Origin: Ruminococcus sp. AF31-8BH
Lineage (GTDB): Bacteria; Bacillota; Clostridia; Lachnospirales; Lachnospiraceae
DNA: 64,000 nucleotides
Assembly: GCF_003460605.1 (NCBI RefSeq)
Contig: NZ_QTVN01000001.1
Span: 124,001 to 188,000 of the forward strand
Direction: 5' to 3'
The notes beneath the pieces were generated by a model. The model saw only the letters and a program-made list of their open reading frames with translations. It had not been told where the DNA came from and made no database searches. Positions within the stretch are counted from its first letter, which is position 1. Every line of letters starts with the position of its first letter. This document shows positions 59,458-64,000 of the stretch, one piece after another. The position numbers and the translations under genes are program-made.

Positions 59458-60522
59458 TCAATATTTACCAATCCAATGACTTATCGGTGTTTTGCTAATA
59501 TAGTCAATTTGTTCTTTAATATATTGATAAGTTCTTGGCTGTTCTTTTTTTAGTTGGTTCCTGTTTAATACCCATCGCATATAAGAGTCAGCAAAGTATT
59601 CTGCAGCATTCTCTGTATGTCTTTTATCCTCTTCTTTTTTGAGTTGCTGCATTTTGTTTGTCAAATCAGAACGGTCAGTAATCCAGGCAACAAAATGTCC
59701 AAGTTCATGATATGTGACATTTTCAAGAGTTATCTGCTCACTGCCTTTCCATATTCTTTTAGATGTATCAAAAAGTTCTGTACTAAGAGTGATTGATTTA
59801 TCATAGTCATATGTGCTTGTCAAACCATAAGTCCAATTGCCAATATTTCTATACTTCAACTTAAATCCTGTGGCATTAAATATATCAAGTATTTTTTGCT
59901 CTGCTTTGGGTGCAGCCTTTTTGATATCGTATTTTAATTTTGGTGTTGGAGTCGGAGTTGGCATAGATGAATAATATAAACCTAATGGCCTATCAAAAAC
60001 TGTTATAATGCACTTGTAACGTTTTTTACCTGTTTTTGCATAGATATAAGCTACACCACTATTTTTAAATCTCGCTTTACCTGTTCGTGAAACAGAAGCT
60101 ACTTTTGCATTACTGCTGCTCCAAGATACCTTTGATTTGCAGTGCAATAGTTTTAATTGAATTACCCTTCCAGTGGAGCTTGCAATATTTGAATAGTTTA
60201 ATTTTGGATTATTTTTTTTCTTTTTCACAGTAACTCTACACACATATCTTTTTCCATTAAGATATCCAGTAATTTTTGCTTTTCCTGCCCTTTTGCCTCT
60301 AACTACTCCATTTTTATTGACAGAAGCAATCTTAGCGTTCGAAGACCTCCATTTTACTTTACGTTTCGCTCCATTGATTCTTAAGGTTATGGTTTTGTTA
60401 ACATATACTGTTGCTGTCTTTTTATTGATTTTTGGTGCAGCGGATACAGATGTTGTTGATAGCATTAAACACAAAAACATGAAAAATATTGCAATTATTT
60501 TGTTGATTCTTTTTGCTTTCAT
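59458..60522 (-). CDS. Secreted protein with Ig-like repeats and a putative zinc metallopeptidase domain
   Basis: The 354-residue precursor has a signal peptide (to about A29), two bacterial Ig-like (BIG2) repeats (about 31-101 with WRSSNAKIASVNKNGVV, and 108-176 with WSSSNAKVASVSRTGKA), a PTPTPTP linker (188-194) and a C-terminal domain (about 200-354). That domain contains H272-E-L-G-H276 in VTYHELGHFVAW and a downstream E308 in AAEYFADSY, the ligand pattern of HExxH gluzincin peptidases. The two BIG2 repeats are strongly basic, which would favour binding to cell wall polymers. The family of the catalytic domain is not one I can name. The gene's start abuts the trxB remnant and its end lies 28 bp from the IS. 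Confidence 0.75.
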   Translation of the reverse strand: MKAKRINKIIAIFFMFLCLMLSTTSVSAAPKINKKTATVYVNKTITLRINGAKRKVKWRSSNAKIASVNKNGVVRGKRAGKAKITGYLNGKRYVCRVTVKKKKNNPKLNYSNIASSTGRVIQLKLLHCKSKVSWSSSNAKVASVSRTGKARFKNSGVAYIYAKTGKKRYKCIITVFDRPLGLYYSSMPTPTPTPKLKYDIKKAAPKAEQKILDIFNATGFKLKYRNIGNWTYGLTSTYDYDKSITLSTELFDTSKRIWKGSEQITLENVTYHELGHFVAWITDRSDLTNKMQQLKKEEDKRHTENAAEYFADSYMRWVLNRNQLKKEQPRTYQYIKEQIDYISKTPISHWIGKY

Positions 60523-60531
60523 ATTCTCCCG

Positions 60532-60726
60532 AATACAGAGAAATTTAAAAATCTGGCGGCTCTGGACGAGGGAGGATATATCATTGCAGGAGAAGACTGT
60601 GTAACAAGTACACCGGGCATTTTTGCAGCAGGAGATATCAGGACCAAACAGCTTCGTCAGGTTGTAACAGCGGTTGCTGACGGTGCAAATGCCGTGATAT
60701 CGGCAGAAAAATATTGTGATGTTTGA
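60532..60726 (+). pseudogene. trxB: Thioredoxin reductase, C-terminal remnant
   Basis: The frame reads KNLAALDEGGYIIAGEDCVT, then STPGIFAAGDIRTKQLRQVV and TAVADGANAVISAEKY before the stop, which is the FAD-binding C-terminus of TrxB. The first 75-80% of the gene is missing: the similarity breaks off at the start of the Ig-like protein gene, so a rearrangement here cut trxB. Confidence 0.85.
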
Positions 60727-60728
60727 AC

Positions 60729-60996
60729 AGACTTCTGTTTTTGAGGCGGCTCAGATGTTTCCCGCGTGGAAGGAATTCTTCCGGCGCCTGAAAGCGCTCA
60801 TGCGATCCGGGCAGCTCTGGATGAAGCAATGAAATGTAAAGAGACTGGAGAAGAAAAGACTATTGTGTTTGGACTTACCGGAACAGGATATTTTGATATG
60901 TTTGCTTATGGAAGATATAATGATGGAGAAATGAGTGATTATATTCCCACAGATGCAGAACTCCAGGCTGGATTTGATGGAATTCCAAAAATTTAA
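60729..60996 (+). pseudogene. TrpB-like PLP enzyme, C-terminal remnant with frameshift
   Basis: VFEAAQMF is followed by a one-base loss (TTTCCCGC where TTTGCCCGC is expected, 60758-60766), then VEGILPAPESAHAIRAALDE, FGLTGTGYFDMFAYG and DYIPTDAELQ to a stop. This is the C-terminus of tryptophan synthase beta-like (TrpB2-type) proteins. It follows directly on the trxB remnant, so two unrelated truncated genes are joined. Confidence 0.75.
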
Positions 60997-61037
60997 ATCG
61001 TAAGATTGCTTCTGTGGGAGTCCCGCAGTAAGTAAAA

Positions 61038-61088
61038 TAAAAACCCGTACCCGGCAGCCGTGACAACATGGCAGCCGGGTATGAGTTT
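61038..61088 (-). repeat. 51-bp terminator repeat, copy 1
   Basis: The 51 bp are identical to 62811-62861. They contain TACCCGGC ... GCCGGGTA (stem) and, on the minus strand, GGGTTTTTATTTT after the stem, so the repeat works as a terminator for the gene at 61114. Confidence 0.85.
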
Positions 61089-61113
61089 TGCTGGAGGATA
61101 TGTTCTTGTTAGT

Positions 61114-61836
61114 TTATGCTTCCCCGAAATGATAGGCGACATTCAGTCCTTTGAATACGTCAGCATTTATTTGCATTCCTTCATATAATTTTATATAATC
61201 TTCAAAAGTCCTGTAGCGCTCAACGGAATCACACTGACTGCAGGGATTATCTATAGGAAATATTTCAGTGACACCGTCTGCTGTTTCGACAAATATAAGA
61301 GAACAGATACCAAAATTGTCGACCATTGCGAAAGAAACATATTTAGTCAGAGTGCCGTTTATCTGGATTGTGTTTTCTTTAAAGGCTTTTTCCTCTTCGG
61401 TTAAGCTGTCAGCAGAAAGCTTTCCCGTTTCGATTAAATATTGTTTGTCTTCAATATCAATGAGCTTTTTCCAGAAAGTTTCCGGGGAGCAGGAAATAAG
61501 CTTATTGATATTCTGTTTATTTTTGGAATACCAGACATGAACCTCTGAACCGCAGTATTTCTGAATGTCTTCCGGATTTTCGACTGATATGTCGACCTCT
61601 TTACCGTTGTCAGAGGTTACGGTACAAATATTAGTACTGTCTGAACAGGAAGAAAGTGTTCCTTTTATAAATGCATAGGTAATAGCTGATTCCGAATCGT
61701 AATATTCTCCGAAATCCTTGATATCATGGTAGACCATGGTTCCCAGAGGTTCTTCCGCCCAGGCGCTTTTTGGAAAAAATACACTTCCCAACAGAATATA
61801 TGCAATACATGCGCCTTTAAAAAATTTTTCTTTCAT
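61114..61836 (-). CDS. Secreted protein of unknown function
   Basis: The 240-residue precursor has a signal peptide cut at AWA-EE (about residue 27). The mature part is acidic with six cysteines (among them CSDSTNIC and CSQCD), which could form disulphides or bind metal. Residues 58-110 (FIKGTLSSCSDSTNICTVTS, WYSKNKQNINKL) look like an OB-like beta barrel. I recognise no family. GAGGGAG precedes the ATG. It lies between two identical terminator repeats, with the endolysin-like gene on the opposite strand. Confidence 0.7.
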   Translation of the reverse strand: MKEKFFKGACIAYILLGSVFFPKSAWAEEPLGTMVYHDIKDFGEYYDSESAITYAFIKGTLSSCSDSTNICTVTSDNGKEVDISVENPEDIQKYCGSEVHVWYSKNKQNINKLISCSPETFWKKLIDIEDKQYLIETGKLSADSLTEEEKAFKENTIQINGTLTKYVSFAMVDNFGICSLIFVETADGVTEIFPIDNPCSQCDSVERYRTFEDYIKLYEGMQINADVFKGLNVAYHFGEA

Positions 61837-61995
61837 ATCGCTCCCTCGCTTTCCTTTGTTTTCAATATTGTATCATTATAAGAACATGAGGATGTAGTTG
61901 AAATTTTTCTTTAATTTTAGTTTCTGTTTTTCTTCATTTTATCTTTATATAAGGCAGATAACCGGTTATTAAAAAAATAAAGTGGAGAAAAAGAT

Positions 61996-62685
61996 ATGGC
62001 AACAGCAAGTACGATTATTAACATGGCAAGTAAAGAGATTGGAGTAAAAGAAACGGGGGTGAACAATGTCAAATATAATACGGAATATTATGGACGAGCT
62101 GTAAATGGTGAAAATTATCCATGGTGTGCAGTATTTGTATGGTGGGTTTTTAAACATGCCGGAGCTTCTGCTCTTTTTTGTGGCGGTGCAAAAACAGCTT
62201 CAGTTTATGAAGTATGGCGATATTATAATTCATTAGGACGCGTTTATAATACTCCGAAAGTTGGAGATCTTGCTATAGTTAGTACAAATAATGGAGGAAC
62301 GTATGGGCATGTAGGAATTGTAAAAACAGTAACCAGCAGTGAAATTATTACTATAGATGGCAATTCTGGAGATGCAGTTAGAACGTCGAAGAGATCTATT
62401 GGTGGAAGAAAAATGTCATTTTGCAGACCTGCTTATGGTTCTAGCGATGGTGGAAGTACCGGAGGTAATTTATCTATGGGATCCAGCGGAACTGACGTCA
62501 GAGATATGCAGAGGAAGCTTATTGCTTTAGGTTATAGCTGTGGATCGGCCGGTGCAGATGGTGTTTTTGGACAAGGAACCTATGATGCGGTTTGTAGATT
62601 CCAAAGAACTTATGGACTGTCAGTGGATGGTATCATCGGACCGGCAACACGCGCTAAAATAAATTCTTTATATAGTCGTTTGTAA
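61996..62685 (+). CDS. CHAP-type peptidoglycan hydrolase with peptidoglycan-binding domain (endolysin-like)
   Basis: The 229-residue protein has an NlpC/P60-CHAP-like amidase domain (about 5-145) with the catalytic Cys44 in YPWCAVFVWW and His105 in YGHVGIVK, then a PG_binding_1 domain (about 158-229; DVRDMQRKLIALGYSCG, DGVFGQGTYDAVCRFQ). There is no signal peptide, which is typical of phage endolysins or of enzymes released by lysis rather than of housekeeping wall hydrolases. GGAGAAAAAG precedes the ATG. No other phage genes are nearby. Confidence 0.85.
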   Translation: MATASTIINMASKEIGVKETGVNNVKYNTEYYGRAVNGENYPWCAVFVWWVFKHAGASALFCGGAKTASVYEVWRYYNSLGRVYNTPKVGDLAIVSTNNGGTYGHVGIVKTVTSSEIITIDGNSGDAVRTSKRSIGGRKMSFCRPAYGSSDGGSTGGNLSMGSSGTDVRDMQRKLIALGYSCGSAGADGVFGQGTYDAVCRFQRTYGLSVDGIIGPATRAKINSLYSRL

Positions 62686-62720
62686 AACAATAATTTATAG
62701 ATGATCATAACTAATTAAAA

Positions 62721-62767
62721 GTTGGTACACTGGAGTTTTGACTGATTTCAGTTGTACCAGCTTTTTA
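62721..62767 (+). terminator. Intrinsic terminator of the endolysin-like gene
   Basis: GTTGGTACA (62721-62729) pairs with TGTACCAGC (62753-62761, one G-U), followed by TTTTTAT. Confidence 0.85.
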
Positions 62768-62810
62768 TCTTTGTAGTAAGCAGGAATCAATAATTAAAGA
62801 AGTTATTATT

Positions 62811-62861
62811 TAAAAACCCGTACCCGGCAGCCGTGACAACATGGCAGCCGGGTATGAGTTT
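62811..62861 (-). repeat. 51-bp terminator repeat, copy 2
   Basis: It is identical to 61038-61088. Here it lies directly at the end of the YczE-like gene (its last bases overlap the stop codon) and acts as that gene's terminator. Confidence 0.85.
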
Positions 62862-63501
62862 AATTTCCGATTATTTTTTTGCAGAAGCGTTGGGAATATG
62901 GCATAAAGATCTGTGCGACAGGACCTACGATAAAGGCACAGATAATAGTTCCCAGTCCAAAGGTTCCTCCAAGCAGAAAACCTGCGATCACAAAGAAGCA
63001 GTCTGTCAGGATGCGCACGATGCCGAAAGGTTTGTGACTTTTGTCGCTGATGACAATGGCAACCAGATCATTGGGACCTGTTCCCGCTTCCGATTTGATC
63101 ACTATGGTCATGCCAAGAGCAAGGATGATACATCCTGCTACAAGGACGATGATGCGCACTGCTATGGGCAGAGAACTGTTGATACAGTCTCCAAGCAGGA
63201 CGGTAAAAAGATCAATAATAGGTCCGCCAAGAAACATACAGATGATCGTTCCAATTCGTATGTAGCTTCGGTCAATGAAAAGCAGCACCATAATGATCAG
63301 AAAACAGATCATCATGTGAGTTCGTCCGTGGGTCCAGTTAAGAGCTGCCGGCCATGGGACACTGCGGAAGATTCCCTGCACAAGGACATTAAAGGGGTCA
63401 GTTCCCAGATTTGCCTGAATAAAAAAAGTCACACCCAGGTGAGCAACAGACAGACCGAAAACCAATAAGATAATTTGTTTGATTTTTTGTTTTGGCGTCA
63501 T
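62860..63501 (-). CDS. YczE/YitT-like integral membrane protein
   Basis: The 213-residue protein has five to six TM segments and the family hallmarks NLGTDPFNVLVQG near the N-terminus and GTGPNDLVAIVISDK in the second half, an internal repeat of the GTDP/GTGP motif. The function of the family is unknown; some members lie next to biosynthetic clusters. It is monocistronic and ends in the 51-bp terminator repeat. Confidence 0.8.
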   Translation of the reverse strand: MTPKQKIKQIILLVFGLSVAHLGVTFFIQANLGTDPFNVLVQGIFRSVPWPAALNWTHGRTHMMICFLIIMVLLFIDRSYIRIGTIICMFLGGPIIDLFTVLLGDCINSSLPIAVRIIVLVAGCIILALGMTIVIKSEAGTGPNDLVAIVISDKSHKPFGIVRILTDCFFVIAGFLLGGTFGLGTIICAFIVGPVAQIFMPYSQRFCKKIIGN

Positions 63502-63742
63502 AATGTGTAGTTCCTTTTTCTTTATCTTATCAATATTTTATCATATCGGACAAGCTTATAAAAGCAGAATATCAGGAAGGTAAGTTTTACAAAATATGAA
63601 TTTGCAGGTATAAAATAAAAATAAATAAAAAAGAAAAAAAGGAAATTATTCCAATAAGAGACGTAATTTTGACAGTTTCTGCAAAATGGATAAGTTAAAG
63701 GCGTATAATGAAAGAAAAATATTATGTCAGGAGGAAGAGAAA

Positions 63743-64000
63743 ATGAACTACAAGAAATTGACAGCAGTATTTATGGCATTGGGAATAGCAGCAACGTGTT
63801 TTTCCGGATGCGGACTGACAGAGGGGAATGGAGGAACATCTGCTTCGGAACCGACCAAGGCGGCGGCCACAGCAGCACCAAAACCTACGAAAGCAGCTGC
63901 GCAGACAGGCTCAGGGTCTCAGTCCGGCAATATAGGAAACACATCTTCAGAAGCGGAAAAAGAAATTACATATATAAACGGAGTTTTAACAGATTCCGAT
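63743..64000 (+). CDS. Lipoprotein, N-terminal part (cut by window edge)
   Basis: The visible 86 residues show a signal peptide with lipobox FSGC (C23), then a low-complexity Ala/Thr/Pro/Lys linker (KAAATAAPKPTKAAAQTGSG), then the start of a folded domain (EKEITYINGVLTDSD). The function cannot be read from this part. AGGAGG precedes the ATG, and a perfect TATAAT lies at 63704-63709; a -35 at the right distance is weak. Confidence 0.75.
   Translation, partial: MNYKKLTAVFMALGIAATCFSGCGLTEGNGGTSASEPTKAAATAAPKPTKAAAQTGSGSQSGNIGNTSSEAEKEITYINGVLTDSD

Noticed and set aside
62833..63468. Plus-strand hydrophilic frame of 211 codons
   Set aside because: It is the antisense shadow of the YczE-like membrane gene, which has the family motifs.
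63669..63709. TTGACA plus TATAAT as a promoter for the last lipoprotein gene
   Set aside because: The spacing is 29 bases, too long for one promoter; the TATAAT alone may still be the -10.
1..64000. tRNA, rRNA and known riboswitches
   Set aside because: I read both strands of the intergenic regions and saw no cloverleaf, rRNA or familiar riboswitch core; a covariance-model scan would be decisive.

Overview
The window looks like a chromosomal segment of a gut-type, spore-forming, anaerobic Firmicute, most likely a Lachnospiraceae member close to Blautia. The reasons are: moderate GC with AT-rich intergenic DNA, AGGAGG-type ribosome binding sites, sporulation and germination genes (gerA-type operon, a SipL-like protein, spmB), AraC-type YesM/YesN regulators, an Rpn-type nuclease gene, and acetogen-style methyl-transfer genes. 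The genus is inferred from gene content only.

Positions 1-36,000 lie almost entirely on the minus strand and form a large glycan-degradation region. It holds two paralogous GH2 enzymes, a GH5 enzyme, a GH78 rhamnosidase-like enzyme, two different GH3 enzymes (one domain-swapped and membrane anchored, one with a 10-copy peptide repeat), three alpha/beta-hydrolase esterases and two secreted DUF1593 proteins. It also holds an orphan sugar-binding lipoprotein with its own two-component system. No ABC permease is visible. A LytTR response regulator/GHKL kinase pair (36,421-38,581, plus strand) sits next to the GH3 genes. Both GH3 promoters carry the same 20-bp-period direct repeat at the same distance from the -10, which suggests a shared LytTR-type operator. 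Inside this region are a one-carbon island (methyltetrahydrofolate methyltransferase, DUF2284 protein, RamA/RACo-like activator), a large GGDEF/EAL protein, and decayed genes.

Positions 38,700-53,400 carry core and sporulation genes: DUF1934, murI, a gerA operon with a fused GerB-GerC protein, a GntR regulator, ispE, a SipL-like SPOCS/LysM protein, a PrcB-like lipoprotein, plsC and spmB. An intracellular domain-swapped GH3 faces an AraC regulator that is interrupted by an in-frame amber codon. Positions 53,869-57,608 form a LysR-DUF3100-membrane protein-amidohydrolase cluster on the plus strand.

Positions 57,600-64,000 are rearranged: a complete IS1182-type element, an Ig-like/HELGH putative metallopeptidase, truncated trxB and trpB-like remnants, and a two-gene cassette (secreted unknown plus CHAP endolysin-like protein) bracketed by two identical 51-bp terminator repeats. 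A palindromic-ended repeat of about 166 bp occurs in two long copies (18,421 and 40,220) plus fragments. Its central hairpin shows a compensatory base change, and one copy abuts a start-less Rpn gene.
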